Positions 1-6,867 of a DNA stretch of 14,860 nucleotides are shown here, piece after piece (the first letter of the stretch is position 1; the number at the start of each line of letters is the position of its first letter). Under the pieces are notes generated by a model. That model had not been told where the DNA came from and ran no database searches. It worked only from the letters and a program-made list of their open reading frames with translations. Where the stretch lies: positions 1 to 14,860 of the forward strand of contig CAMBYR010000024.1 in NCBI GenBank assembly GCA_945872375.1, read 5' to 3'. Made by a program: the position numbers and the translations under genes. This DNA comes from an uncultured Blautia sp. GTDB taxonomy: Bacteria; Bacillota; Clostridia; Lachnospirales; Lachnospiraceae.

Positions 1-207
1 GAGAAACCAACCAGACCGTTGGAAGATATGTCCATCAGCTGCAGAAGCCATTGTATCTGTCCGCCGGGTGCAAAACATAAATGCACGGAGCGCAGGGATA
101 TTCCGGGAAGTGTGGCATTTGTTCCGTCTGTGGCAGGTCTTATCATAGCCGGCGAGGTAGTGAAGGATCTGACATATATAGAAAGAAAAAGCTGCAATGA
201 AAGATGA
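1..207 (+). CDS. tcdA: C-terminal fragment of a ThiF/MoeB-fold tRNA threonylcarbamoyladenosine dehydratase (TcdA-like)
   Basis: The reading frame is open from base 1 to the TGA at 205-207, so the gene begins before the window; 68 codons are present. TcdA is a ThiF/MoeB-fold, ATP-dependent enzyme that cyclises the t6A base next to the anticodon of ANN-decoding tRNAs. What is visible is the C-terminal tail typical of the Firmicutes form: four cysteines (residues 14, 18, 20 and 28 of the fragment) in a CICPPG context, then PGSVAFVPSVAGLIIAGEVV, the hydrophobic helix that closes these E1-like proteins. The catalytic domain lies outside the window, so another ThiF-family adenylyltransferase cannot be fully excluded. 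The first ATG in frame (28-30) is internal and not a start. The gene belongs to the unit upstream; the next gene has its own promoter. Confidence 0.75.
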   Translation, partial: EKPTRPLEDMSISCRSHCICPPGAKHKCTERRDIPGSVAFVPSVAGLIIAGEVVKDLTYIERKSCNER

Positions 208-307
208 GGATCCGGGATATCATAAGGATGATATGGCATATCACTTTCTGGATGATTATGACAGCAGATGGTAAAAAAAACAGGTGTTAAGATATACTAT
301 TTTTTTA

Positions 308-338
308 TTGACTCTACAACTATTGTAGAGTGTATGAT
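308..338 (+). promoter_or_regulatory. MerR-type promoter and operator of the MATE-merR operon
   Basis: A -35 box TTGACT (308-313) and a -10 box TATGAT (333-338) are separated by 19 bp, the overlong spacer that is the hallmark of promoters activated by MerR-family regulators through DNA untwisting. A perfect dyad of 9-bp arms (ACTCTACAA at 311-319, TTGTAGAGT at 323-331, CTA between) fills the spacer and begins inside the -35 box, as in the classic mer operator. The MerR gene two cistrons down (1713-2540) is the obvious ligand-responsive activator, so the operon is probably autoregulated. Boxes and dyad are read directly; the regulator-site pairing is inference. Confidence 0.85.
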
Positions 339-382
339 CTTCTGGTAGAATATCATACGGAAGGAAGGTCATAGAAATCAAT

Positions 383-1744
383 ATGGAAAAGAACCTTACG
401 ACAGGCAGTGTGTTTAAAACTCTTGTATCTTTCTCACTGCCTTTTTTACTATCTTATTTTTTACAGACACTTTATGGTATGGCAGACCTGTTTATCATCG
501 GTCAGTTTCATGGAGTGGAAAGTACTACCGCCGTATCGATCGGAAGCCAGGTCATGCATATGCTGACGGTAATGATCGTCGGACTCGCTATGGGGTCTAC
601 GGTTTTGATTGGCAAAGCCATTGGTGCACGGCAGCAAGAGGAAGCGTCCGCTGCCATCGGCAATACGGTCACGCTCTTTATGGGGCTGTCCGTGGTGATC
701 AGCATTGCATTGCTCCTGTTGGTCCGGCCAATTGTTGCCGTGATGTCCACTCCGGAGGAAGCGGTGAGCGGTACAATCATTTATCTGACCATTTGCTTTA
801 TCGGTATTCCGTTTATAACGGCTTACAATATTATCAGTTCCATCTTCCGGGGGATGGGTGATTCCAAAAGTCCGATGTACTTTATTGCCATAGCCTGTGC
901 CGCCAACATTATACTGGATTATCTGTTTATTGGCGTTATGAAGCTGGGATCTGCCGGTGCAGCTTTGGGTACGACCATATCTCAAACGATCAGTGTCATT
1001 GTGTCATTGGGGATTATCCTGAAAAGGCAGAAGGCGATTCCTTTAAAAAAGGAACATCTGCGTCCTCGGAAAAATATTATGGGCACGCTGTTAAAAGTCG
1101 GACTTCCGGTCGCTTTCCAGGATGGGTTTATTCAAATCTCTTTTATTGTGATCACTGTCATTGCAAATTCGCGTGGTCTGAATGATGCCGCAGCAGTCGG
1201 CATTGTGGAAAAACTCATCAGTTTCTTATTCCTGGTGCCGTCTTCCATGCTTTCTGCGGTTTCGACTCTGGCCGCTCAAAATATCGGCGCGGGCAGACAT
1301 GACAGGGCGAAGAAAACCCTGCGATATGCAATCATGCTTTGCGTTTCTTTCGGTATGCTTTCTGTCCTTGTGATGCAGCTGGAGGCGGAACTTTTTGTCG
1401 GTCTGTTTTCATCTGACACAGAAGTGATCCGTCTGGGCGGCCAATATATGCGTGGTTACATCTGGGATTGTATTTTAGCAGGTATTCATTTTTGTTTCAG
1501 CGGCTACTTTTGTGCTTACGGATTGTCCGGATTTTCCTTCCTGCATAACTCAATTTCCATTGTCTGCGCCCGAATCCCGCTGGCTTATCTTGCATCAAAA
1601 TACTTTGTGGACACATTATTCCCTATGGGACTTGCAACTTCGACCGGTTCCTTTGTGTCCGTAGTCATTTGTATCTGTGTGTTTATCCGGATGCAGAGAA
1701 AGGAAGAAAAAAATGGAGAAAAGCGGATTATTTCAAATCGGTGA
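383..1744 (+). CDS. MATE family multidrug/cation antiporter
   Basis: This is a 453-residue multi-pass membrane protein of normal MATE length (about 450), expected to have 12 helices in two six-helix halves. The N-terminus (LTTGSVFKTLVSFSLPFLLS) is the standard opening of the family, followed by the LQTLYGMADLFIIGQ segment of helix 1-2 and the IFRGMGDSKSPMYF loop that typifies NorM/DinF/MepA-type proteins. MATE proteins export cationic drugs and dyes using a Na+ or H+ gradient. A purine-rich GGAAGGAAGG (359-368) lies about 14 nt before the ATG, a rather long spacing, but the N-terminal match supports this start. The 3' end overlaps the merR gene by 32 nt in another frame, so the two are co-transcribed and probably translationally coupled. 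Substrate cannot be predicted; MepA-like multidrug export is the best guess. Confidence 0.93.
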   Translation: MEKNLTTGSVFKTLVSFSLPFLLSYFLQTLYGMADLFIIGQFHGVESTTAVSIGSQVMHMLTVMIVGLAMGSTVLIGKAIGARQQEEASAAIGNTVTLFMGLSVVISIALLLLVRPIVAVMSTPEEAVSGTIIYLTICFIGIPFITAYNIISSIFRGMGDSKSPMYFIAIACAANIILDYLFIGVMKLGSAGAALGTTISQTISVIVSLGIILKRQKAIPLKKEHLRPRKNIMGTLLKVGLPVAFQDGFIQISFIVITVIANSRGLNDAAAVGIVEKLISFLFLVPSSMLSAVSTLAAQNIGAGRHDRAKKTLRYAIMLCVSFGMLSVLVMQLEAELFVGLFSSDTEVIRLGGQYMRGYIWDCILAGIHFCFSGYFCAYGLSGFSFLHNSISIVCARIPLAYLASKYFVDTLFPMGLATSTGSFVSVVICICVFIRMQRKEEKNGEKRIISNR

Positions 1745-2540
1745 TATTGCAAAGCTGTTCCATCTGAGTGTGGGTACTTTACGCCATTATGAGAAGCAGG
1801 GATTGCTGCAGCCGGAATATGTTGATCCGGAAACAGGGTATCGCTATTACAGTACCCGCCAGTTTGAGAGTTTGAATACCATCCGTTATCTTCGGGTACT
1901 GGATACACCGCTGGATCAAATTGCAGAGTTTCTGAAAAACCGTGATATCAATCGTATTCAGGAATTACTCCGTCAACAAAAAGAGACTGTCATCCGAAAA
2001 CGCAAAGAACTGGAGATTATTGAAAGAAAAATTGATAACCGACTGCGGCAAATTGAGGATGCCGTTTCTTCTGAATTAGATGTGATCCGTTTTGTTACCT
2101 ATCCGGCAAGAAGAATCACATGGATTCATAATCCGCTGTCGCTTGGATCATATCTTGATCTGGAAGTTCCAATTCGTCAGCTGGAAGGCAGGCAGAAGGA
2201 CGCCCTGGTCTTTCTTGGAAAAATTGGTGTCGGGATTTCGAAGGATCATCTGATAGCCCGGGCTTATCAGAAATACGATTTGGTATTTATGCTTCTTGAC
2301 AGGGAAGATGAATTTGAGGGCGATGTTGAGGAGCTTCCGATCGAAACATGTGTTACACTTCGTTTCTGTGGAAGTCATGCTGATGCGCCTGATCAATATC
2401 AAAAGCTGGCGGCATTTATCGATGACCATAACCTGCAAATTGCCGGTTTCTCTAAAGAAATCACGATGATAGATTATGGAATGACGAATGACACGGACAA
2501 ATTTGTAACGGAAATTCAAATTCCGATTCATCCCCAATAA
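1713..2540 (+). CDS. MerR family regulator with GyrI-like effector-binding domain (BmrR/BltR type)
   Basis: This 275-residue regulator has an N-terminal winged helix-turn-helix (about residues 6-75; FQIGDIAKLFHLSVGTLRHY, then GYRYYSTRQ in the wing), a long dimerisation coiled coil (about 78-118) and a C-terminal domain of about 155 residues resembling the GyrI-like ligand pocket of BmrR-type multidrug sensors. An upstream ATG at 1677 is open in frame, but the start at 1713 is preferred: it follows AAAGGAAG at suitable spacing and the HTH then begins where the family's usually does. The gene begins inside the MATE reading frame. It probably activates its own operon at the 308-338 promoter when a drug-like ligand binds. 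The ligand is unknown. No terminator is visible after the stop; a second TAA follows immediately. Confidence 0.9.
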   Translation: MEKSGLFQIGDIAKLFHLSVGTLRHYEKQGLLQPEYVDPETGYRYYSTRQFESLNTIRYLRVLDTPLDQIAEFLKNRDINRIQELLRQQKETVIRKRKELEIIERKIDNRLRQIEDAVSSELDVIRFVTYPARRITWIHNPLSLGSYLDLEVPIRQLEGRQKDALVFLGKIGVGISKDHLIARAYQKYDLVFMLLDREDEFEGDVEELPIETCVTLRFCGSHADAPDQYQKLAAFIDDHNLQIAGFSKEITMIDYGMTNDTDKFVTEIQIPIHPQ

Positions 2541-2629
2541 TAAGCGTAAAGGTTACCAGAGGATTCTGTCTGGCCGACTGTGACATGGCTGAAAAATGCG
2601 AGAAACTGTAATGATGGAGTGGTAGAAAT

Positions 2630-2950
2630 ATGAATTTATTTGAAATATTCGTCAATTTCAGAAATAGAAAAGATAACCGTAAATGGGCTGTTACAACGGC
2701 AACATTTACCGGGAAATATCATATGGCAGCGAAACACCTCTCAAAGGCGGGGTATTATACAGCTGAATACAGAGAATATGAGATACGTTACGAGGCAAAT
2801 GGTGAATTGCGTAAGGGTTGGTATACGTTTTATCCGGTGCCGGATCCGCTGCCGGAAGAAATCAAAGGTCAGGAAATCATAATACGATACCATAAAAAGA
2901 AACCGTATATTTTTGAACATGCAGAAGATTTTTTAATAAACAGTATATAA
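2630..2950 (+). CDS. Small protein of unknown function, possibly DUF3592-like
   Basis: A 106-residue basic soluble protein starts with ATG after GGAGTGG (2615-2621), a good ribosome binding site. I do not recognise it with certainty. It has no signal peptide or membrane segment. The pattern TATFTGKY, then YEIRYEANGE, then EIIIRYHKKKPYIF resembles the beta-rich DUF3592 layout, in which a tyrosine-rich central strand is followed by a closing [IV]RY-x-[KP]-x-x-P strand; that similarity is from memory and weak. It lies 89 nt after merR and ends 3 nt before the -35 box of the gntR operon. It may be the last cistron of the MATE-merR operon, since I see neither a clear promoter nor a terminator in between. 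No function is assigned. Confidence 0.7.
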   Translation: MNLFEIFVNFRNRKDNRKWAVTTATFTGKYHMAAKHLSKAGYYTAEYREYEIRYEANGELRKGWYTFYPVPDPLPEEIKGQEIIIRYHKKKPYIFEHAEDFLINSI

Positions 2951-2953
2951 CAC

Positions 2954-2982
2954 TTGACAACAGTACTATACTGTTATATATT
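2954..2982 (+). promoter_or_regulatory. Promoter with palindromic GntR operator for the gntR-ABC operon
   Basis: A perfect -35 box TTGACA (2954-2959), a 17-bp spacer and a -10 box TATATT (2977-2982) form a strong housekeeping promoter. The spacer is filled by a perfect palindrome with 7-bp arms (AACAGTA at 2959-2965, TACTGTT at 2969-2975, CTA between), which touches the -35 box. This is where a YtrA-type GntR repressor would block RNA polymerase. A further half-site, CAGTATA, sits at 2941-2947 at the end of the preceding gene. The promoter leads into GGGAGG and the gntR ATG. Assigning the palindrome to the adjacent regulator is inference. Confidence 0.82.
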
Positions 2983-3006
2983 GTTTGCAATGAAGGGAGG
3001 AAGAAT

Positions 3007-3384
3007 ATGAAGCTGATAATCAATCATTCATCCATGCAGCCCATTTATGAACAGATTGTAGCTCAGATCAAAGCGAAAATCATCAGCGGAGAACTTCAGG
3101 CTATGGAAGCGCTTCCTTCGGTGCGTACGCTGTCCAGAGAATTGAAGATCAGTGCTCTGACTGTAAAAAAAGCCTATGACTATTTGGAAGAAGAAGGATT
3201 TGTGGTGACTGTTCATGGAAAGGGCAGCTACATTTCAGGCACAAATCAGAGTCTTCTTCTGGAGGAACGCCGTCGGGAAACGGAACAGGAGCTGGAGCAG
3301 GTCATCCGAAAGGCCAGAGCCGGAGGACTGACAGATCAGGAACTGAAAGAATTATTTGAGCTGATAATGGAGGAATCATTATGA
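3007..3384 (+). CDS. GntR family repressor, YtrA subfamily
   Basis: This 125-residue regulator is the short YtrA-type GntR: an N-terminal winged helix (about residues 8-80) with the canonical MQPIYEQIVAQIKAKIISGE opening, a PSVRTLSRELKISALTVKKA recognition region and a GKGSYISG wing end, followed only by a short helical dimerisation tail (about 85-125). It has no FadR- or UbiC-type ligand domain. Such proteins usually repress the ABC transporter operon they head. The ribosome binding site GGGAGG (2995-3000) is strong and the ATG well placed. The TGA overlaps the next ATG (3381-3384), so translation is coupled. It probably binds the palindrome in its own promoter. The signal is unknown; YtrA relatives respond to cell-envelope stress or antibiotics. 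Confidence 0.92.
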   Translation: MKLIINHSSMQPIYEQIVAQIKAKIISGELQAMEALPSVRTLSRELKISALTVKKAYDYLEEEGFVVTVHGKGSYISGTNQSLLLEERRRETEQELEQVIRKARAGGLTDQELKELFELIMEESL

Positions 3385-4232
3385 TGATCGAACTGCAGCA
3401 TGTGAAAAAGAAATACGGAGATTTTAACCTGAATTGTTCCCTTCAGGTTCAGGAAGGGATGGTGACCGGGCTGATCGGCGCCAACGGTGCAGGAAAAAGT
3501 ACAACTTTCAAAGCCATCCTGGGACTTTTGAAAGCAGATTCCGGTGTGATCCGGGTGTTTGGCAAAGAACCGGAAAAACTGACGGCAGAGGAAAAAAGCC
3601 GGATTGGCGTGGTTTTGTCGGAAAGCGGCTTCAGCAATTATCTGAAAGTAAAACAGATTGCGGGAATTCTGGAATCCTTATATCCCCGCTTTCAAAAGGG
3701 CGTTTTTCTGGAAAAATGCCGAAGGTTTCAGATACCCTCCGATAAGCTTCTGAAGGAATTTTCTACAGGTATGAAGGCAAAACTGAAGGTGCTGATAGCC
3801 ACAAGCTTCGAGGCACGGCTGTTGATTCTGGATGAGCCTACTTCCGGCCTGGATGTGGTAGCCAGAGATGAAATACTGGATCTTCTTCGGGAATATATGG
3901 AAACGGATGGTCGATCCATTCTGATCAGTTCTCACATTTCTTCTGATCTGGAAGGACTTTGTGACGATCTGTATATGATCGACCATGGAGAAATCGTTCT
4001 TCATGAAGAGACCGATGCACTTCTGAATTCCTATGGTGTTCTGAAGGTATCCCGGGAGGAGTGGGAAAATCTGGATAAATCCTGTATTCTGCGAGTCAGA
4101 AAAGAAAGTTTTGGATATAGCTGTCTCACCGGTGAGAGGGATTTTTATATGGAGAATTATCCTTCGATTGCGATGGAAAAGGGAAGCATTGATGAAGTGA
4201 TCTTTATGATGATTAAGGGGGAAGTGTTATGA
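3381..4232 (+). CDS. ABC-2 type transporter ATP-binding protein
   Basis: The 283-residue nucleotide-binding subunit shows Walker A (GANGAGKST, residues 33-41), a degenerate signature loop (KEFSTGMKAKL, 125-135, with STGM where LSGGQ would stand), Walker B with catalytic glutamate (LLILDEP, 147-153), D-loop SGLD (155-158) and the H-loop histidine (SSH, H185). An STGM-type signature is common in the ABC-2 export and YtrB-like group. About 80 residues beyond H185 form a short accessory region of unclear role. It would power the permease encoded next, whose start overlaps this stop by 4 nt (ATGA). Two tandem ATGs (3381, 3384) could both serve; GGAGG upstream fits either. The presence of a regulator, one ATPase and one permease suggests a homodimeric exporter or stress-response transporter; substrate unknown. 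Confidence 0.92.
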   Translation: MMIELQHVKKKYGDFNLNCSLQVQEGMVTGLIGANGAGKSTTFKAILGLLKADSGVIRVFGKEPEKLTAEEKSRIGVVLSESGFSNYLKVKQIAGILESLYPRFQKGVFLEKCRRFQIPSDKLLKEFSTGMKAKLKVLIATSFEARLLILDEPTSGLDVVARDEILDLLREYMETDGRSILISSHISSDLEGLCDDLYMIDHGEIVLHEETDALLNSYGVLKVSREEWENLDKSCILRVRKESFGYSCLTGERDFYMENYPSIAMEKGSIDEVIFMMIKGEVL

Positions 4233-4894
4233 AAGGTCTGATGAAAAAAGATATCAGTCTTCTGCTGGTGAATCGAAAATTATATCTGATGGTACTGGCT
4301 CTTGCACTTTTTTATCTGGCTATGGGAGAGGCTATGGAAGGAATTTTCGTGCCCTACATTACGTATATCATGCTGATGCTTGGCCTGAATACCATTGCCT
4401 ATGATGATGCGGATCGCGGAATGGCGTTTCTCCTGACTCTTCCTGTCAGCAAAACGTCGTACCTCAGGGAAAAGTATGCATTTTGTCTGCTGATTTCTTC
4501 TGCGGGCTGGGCAGTTTCCAGTATTTTGCTGATCGTTATCAAGACAGCTGGCGGAAATGCATGGAAACAGACGATCACAGAGTTTGGAATTTCTCTTGTC
4601 GTTTATCTTTTGCTGTGTATGTTTCTGATGTTTCTGCTGATTCCCATTCAGCTGAAATATGGTTCGGAGAACAGCAGGATCGCTCTGTTCGGAGTTGTTT
4701 TGGTGACTGTCGGAGTGTTTATGCTGATATACAAAGTGTCAGGAATAGATGTTGACGGAATGGACCGGTGGATCACCTCTTTTATTGACAGAAATGCATG
4801 GATGCTTGCTGTCGCAGTGGTTGTATTGCTTGCTCTGGTTGGAGTGATTTCCTTCAGGGTCAGTGCCGGGATTCTGGAAAAGAAAGAGTATTAG
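4229..4894 (+). CDS. ABC-2 type transporter permease (ABC2_membrane_5-like)
   Basis: A 221-residue membrane protein with about six hydrophobic segments (roughly residues 18-32, 38-58, 85-105, 120-140, 150-170 and 190-212). The cytoplasmic stretch YDDADRGMAFLLTLPVSKTS (about 58-77), between helices 2 and 3, is the hallmark of the small ABC-2 permeases that pair with YtrB-type ATPases: a D-x-x-x-x-G-x-x-F-L-L-x-L-P core followed by an S/R-x-x-Y-x-x-x-K-Y helix. It overlaps the ATPase stop codon by 4 nt, giving tight coupling and probably 1:1 synthesis. No signal peptide is needed because the first helix acts as the signal. No terminator is seen before the DUF362 gene, which begins 27 nt downstream. 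Confidence 0.88.
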   Translation: MKGLMKKDISLLLVNRKLYLMVLALALFYLAMGEAMEGIFVPYITYIMLMLGLNTIAYDDADRGMAFLLTLPVSKTSYLREKYAFCLLISSAGWAVSSILLIVIKTAGGNAWKQTITEFGISLVVYLLLCMFLMFLLIPIQLKYGSENSRIALFGVVLVTVGVFMLIYKVSGIDVDGMDRWITSFIDRNAWMLAVAVVVLLALVGVISFRVSAGILEKKEY

Positions 4895-4921
4895 TTATAA
4901 ATATCAGACGGAGAAAACTGA

Positions 4922-6043
4922 ATGGAAAAAAATCAGATTTATATGATCAGCGGAACCGCTTATAAAGAGATGACGAAACAGATTTTAGCAGAAAGCGATC
5001 TGGAAGGGCTGATCGGAGACCCTCAAAAAAGAATTGCCATCAAGCCGAATCTGGTTTCGCCTTCGGAAGCCTCCTGTGGCGGCACAACGCATCCGGAGGT
5101 GGTGGCCGGAATACTGGAATATCTTCAGGAAAAAGGCTTTCGGAATCTTGCGATCATGGAGGGCTCCTGGGTTGGAGACTGTACTTCGGAAGCATATGAG
5201 GTCTGCGGTTATCGGGAACTTTCTGAAAAATATCAGGTGCCTTTTGTGGATATGCAGAAGGAAAAGGGAATGTCCTGTGACTGCGGGGGAATGACACTGA
5301 ACATCTGTGCCTGCGTTGATGAGGTGGATTTCCTGATCAATGTACCGGTACTGAAGGGCCATTGCCAGACAAAAATCACCTGTGCTCTGAAAAATATGAA
5401 AGGACTGATTCCGAATTCTGAAAAAAGACGTTTTCATTCGCTGGGGCTGCACAGGCCTATTGCTCATCTGAATGCGGGAATTCGGCAGGATTTTATTGTA
5501 ACAGACAATATCTGCGGAGATCTGGATTTTGAAGACGGGGGACATCCGGTGGTTATGAACCGGATTCTTACAGCCAGAGATCCTGTTCTTATGGATGCGT
5601 ATGTCTGTCATATGATGCATTATGAAGTATCGGAGGTTCCCTATGTGATTATGGCGGAAGAACTGGGGGTAGGATGTGCTGATATTTCGAAAGCAGATAT
5701 TCGGGTGTGTGCGGATCAAAATGTGCTGGCTTTTGAATCTCCGGAAAAATTCAGACTTCCGAAATCCAGAAAGGTCGTAGAGCTTTCTGACGTGGTTGAG
5801 GAGGTGGAATCCTGCAGCGCCTGCTATGGATATCTTCTTCCGGCTCTGGATATGCTTCGGGAGGAAGGGCTTTTTGAAAAGCTGGATCAGAGGATCTGCA
5901 TCGGTCAGGGGTGGAGAAAGAAGCCGGGGGAACTGGGCATCGGCCATTGTACCGCAGGTTTCCGGTGTCACCTGGAAGGCTGTCCGCCTACAGAACAGCA
6001 GATTTATGAATTTTTGAAAAACTATATTGAAGAGCAGAAATAA
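4922..6043 (+). CDS. DUF362 domain protein with cysteine-rich C-terminus, putative metal or Fe-S protein
   Basis: The 373-residue protein has the DUF362 core: KPNL (41-44), TTHPEVV (55-61), EGS (80-82), NVPVLKGHCQTKITCALKNM (139-158) and the late RDPVLMDAY segment (219-227). It holds 19 cysteines, many near the family motifs and others in a C-terminal block CSAC (298-301), C326, C343, C349 and C354 ending in GCPP. Such clustering is what an Fe-S or other metal site would need, but the spacing is not the standard ferredoxin CxxCxxC that follows many DUF362 domains. It seems cytoplasmic, with no signal or membrane segment. GGAG (4910-4913) precedes the ATG. It probably belongs to the gntR-ABC operon, as the 27-nt gap has no promoter or terminator. 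The reaction is unknown. Confidence 0.85.
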   Translation: MEKNQIYMISGTAYKEMTKQILAESDLEGLIGDPQKRIAIKPNLVSPSEASCGGTTHPEVVAGILEYLQEKGFRNLAIMEGSWVGDCTSEAYEVCGYRELSEKYQVPFVDMQKEKGMSCDCGGMTLNICACVDEVDFLINVPVLKGHCQTKITCALKNMKGLIPNSEKRRFHSLGLHRPIAHLNAGIRQDFIVTDNICGDLDFEDGGHPVVMNRILTARDPVLMDAYVCHMMHYEVSEVPYVIMAEELGVGCADISKADIRVCADQNVLAFESPEKFRLPKSRKVVELSDVVEEVESCSACYGYLLPALDMLREEGLFEKLDQRICIGQGWRKKPGELGIGHCTAGFRCHLEGCPPTEQQIYEFLKNYIEEQK

Positions 6044-6051
6044 TATGTAAG

Positions 6052-6073
6052 AGGGCAGCTTAAAGGCTGCCCT
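6052..6073. terminator. Hairpin shared by two convergent genes
   Basis: A perfect 8-bp stem (AGGGCAGC at 6052-6059, GCTGCCCT at 6066-6073) with a 6-nt loop lies 8 nt after the stop of the DUF362 gene. On the opposite strand its first arm encodes the last codons of the cytidylate-kinase-like gene. It is well placed to stop both convergent transcripts. The U-tracts are poor on both strands (TTAATGATTTT on plus), so termination may be partial or factor-assisted. Confidence 0.5.
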
Positions 6074-6647
6074 TAATGATTTTGATGACCTCTTCAATGG
6101 TAAAATGACTGGTATTCAGACACAGATCGTACTGGAGCATATCCGACCATTTCTGATCCGTAAAATATTCATAATATGCCCGGCGTTCCTTGTCTATGCG
6201 CTTGATCATCTTACGCACACTTTTTTCTTCTCTACCGGTTCGCTCCATCACATTTGCCACACGATCTTCAAAGGATGCATAAATAAAAATCTTTAATGCC
6301 TTGTCCTGAAGGATATGATTGGCACATCGTCCTACAATCACCGCGTTTTCCTTATCTGCTGCCTCGAGGATGATTTTTCTCTGAACATCAAAAAGCATGT
6401 CATTCATGGGAACAAAATGATATTCAGGATTCATCTGCAGCTCCTGATCTACAGGGAAAAGCCATGAGCTGGCTTTTCGCTCGTCTACCTTTGCAAGCTC
6501 CCCAAAGGGAATCTGTTTTTCTTTGCTTGCAATATCGATTAGTTCCTTGTCATAAAACTGATAGCCAAGCTCTTCGGCAAGCGCTTTTCCGATCATTCGC
6601 CCGCCGCTTCCAAACATTCGGTTAACTGTTATAATCTGTTTACTCAT
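6060..6647 (-). CDS. Cytidylate kinase-like family protein
   Basis: The 195-residue P-loop protein belongs to the cytidylate-kinase-like family (Cytidylate_kin_2 type). It opens with ITVNRMFGSGGRMIGKALAE: the phosphate-binding loop reads GSGGR (residues 13-17), with arginine where the usual kinase P-loop has lysine, as is normal here. Further features are FYDKELID (31-38), VIVGRCANHIL (104-114, a Walker-B-like strand) and an arginine-rich lid (about 135-158: MERTGREE, then KRIDKERRAYY). The frame is open to 6713, but the start at 6647 is chosen because a perfect AGGAGG precedes it and the family begins with this strand. True nucleotide kinase activity is unproven in this family. The gene is monocistronic, with its own promoter, and convergent with the DUF362 gene. 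Confidence 0.87.
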   Translation of the reverse strand: MSKQIITVNRMFGSGGRMIGKALAEELGYQFYDKELIDIASKEKQIPFGELAKVDERKASSWLFPVDQELQMNPEYHFVPMNDMLFDVQRKIILEAADKENAVIVGRCANHILQDKALKIFIYASFEDRVANVMERTGREEKSVRKMIKRIDKERRAYYEYFTDQKWSDMLQYDLCLNTSHFTIEEVIKIIKGSL

Positions 6648-6684
6648 AAAGATTCCTCCTTCCGGGATACTTTGATTTGTTTTT

Positions 6685-6693
6685 ATTATACCA
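6685..6693 (-). promoter_or_regulatory. Extended -10 promoter of the cytidylate-kinase-like gene
   Basis: On the minus strand the sequence reads TGGTATAAT, a perfect -10 hexamer with the TGn extension. It lies about 38 nt upstream of the ATG at 6647. No good -35 box is found at 17-18 bp (ATGTAT or GATGTA), which extended -10 promoters can tolerate. Confidence 0.6.
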
Positions 6694-6849
6694 CATAATA
6701 CACAAAAATACATCTGAAAATACTGAAAATATGTAGATAATAACGAAAAAACAGAAAAGAAAACGGAAATGCTTTTATAAAAGACAGCAACTGTATTTTC
6801 GGAAAAATTACGGAACTGTTAAATGATACTGGCATTTCTATGTGTTTTC

Positions 6850-6858
6850 TGTTAAAAT
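6850..6858 (+). promoter_or_regulatory. Probable extended -10 promoter of the molybdenum hydroxylase operon
   Basis: TGTTAAAAT gives a TGn extension (6850-6851) and a near-consensus -10 hexamer TAAAAT (6853-6858). The -35 region at 17-bp spacing (TGGCAT, 6830-6835) is weak, suggesting need for an activator. It would start the transcript near 6865, leaving a leader of about 95 nt before the first gene. It is the best candidate in the 312-nt gap between the divergent genes; an alternative further upstream cannot be excluded. Confidence 0.45.
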
Positions 6859-6867
6859 ACAGATGTA

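Noticed and set aside
216..237. ATATCAT/ATGATAT hairpin after tcdA as a terminator
   Set aside because: The stem is only 7 bp, AT-rich and not followed by a U-tract.
1677..1712. Upstream in-frame ATG of the merR gene
   Set aside because: It would add 12 residues with no family match; the ATG at 1713 has its own AAAGGAAG site and sits directly before the HTH.
2543..2611. Short open stretch after merR reading with three cysteines (RGFCLADCDMAEKCEKL)
   Set aside because: It looks protein-like, but the frame opens only after a stop at 2489-2491 and has no ATG, GTG or TTG before the cysteines, so no gene or clear remnant can be supported.
4985..6097. 370-codon open frame on the minus strand opposite the DUF362 gene
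   Set aside because: Its predicted protein has no recognisable motif, is rich in His, Arg and Phe in the manner of an antisense shadow, and it fully overlaps a gene with clear family motifs and would run through the convergent hairpin.
6830..6846. TGGCAT followed by TGTG, resembling a sigma-54 promoter
   Set aside because: The -24 element fits partly, but the -12 element should be TTGC and reads TGTG at that spacing; the extended -10 TGTTAAAAT just downstream is a better explanation.
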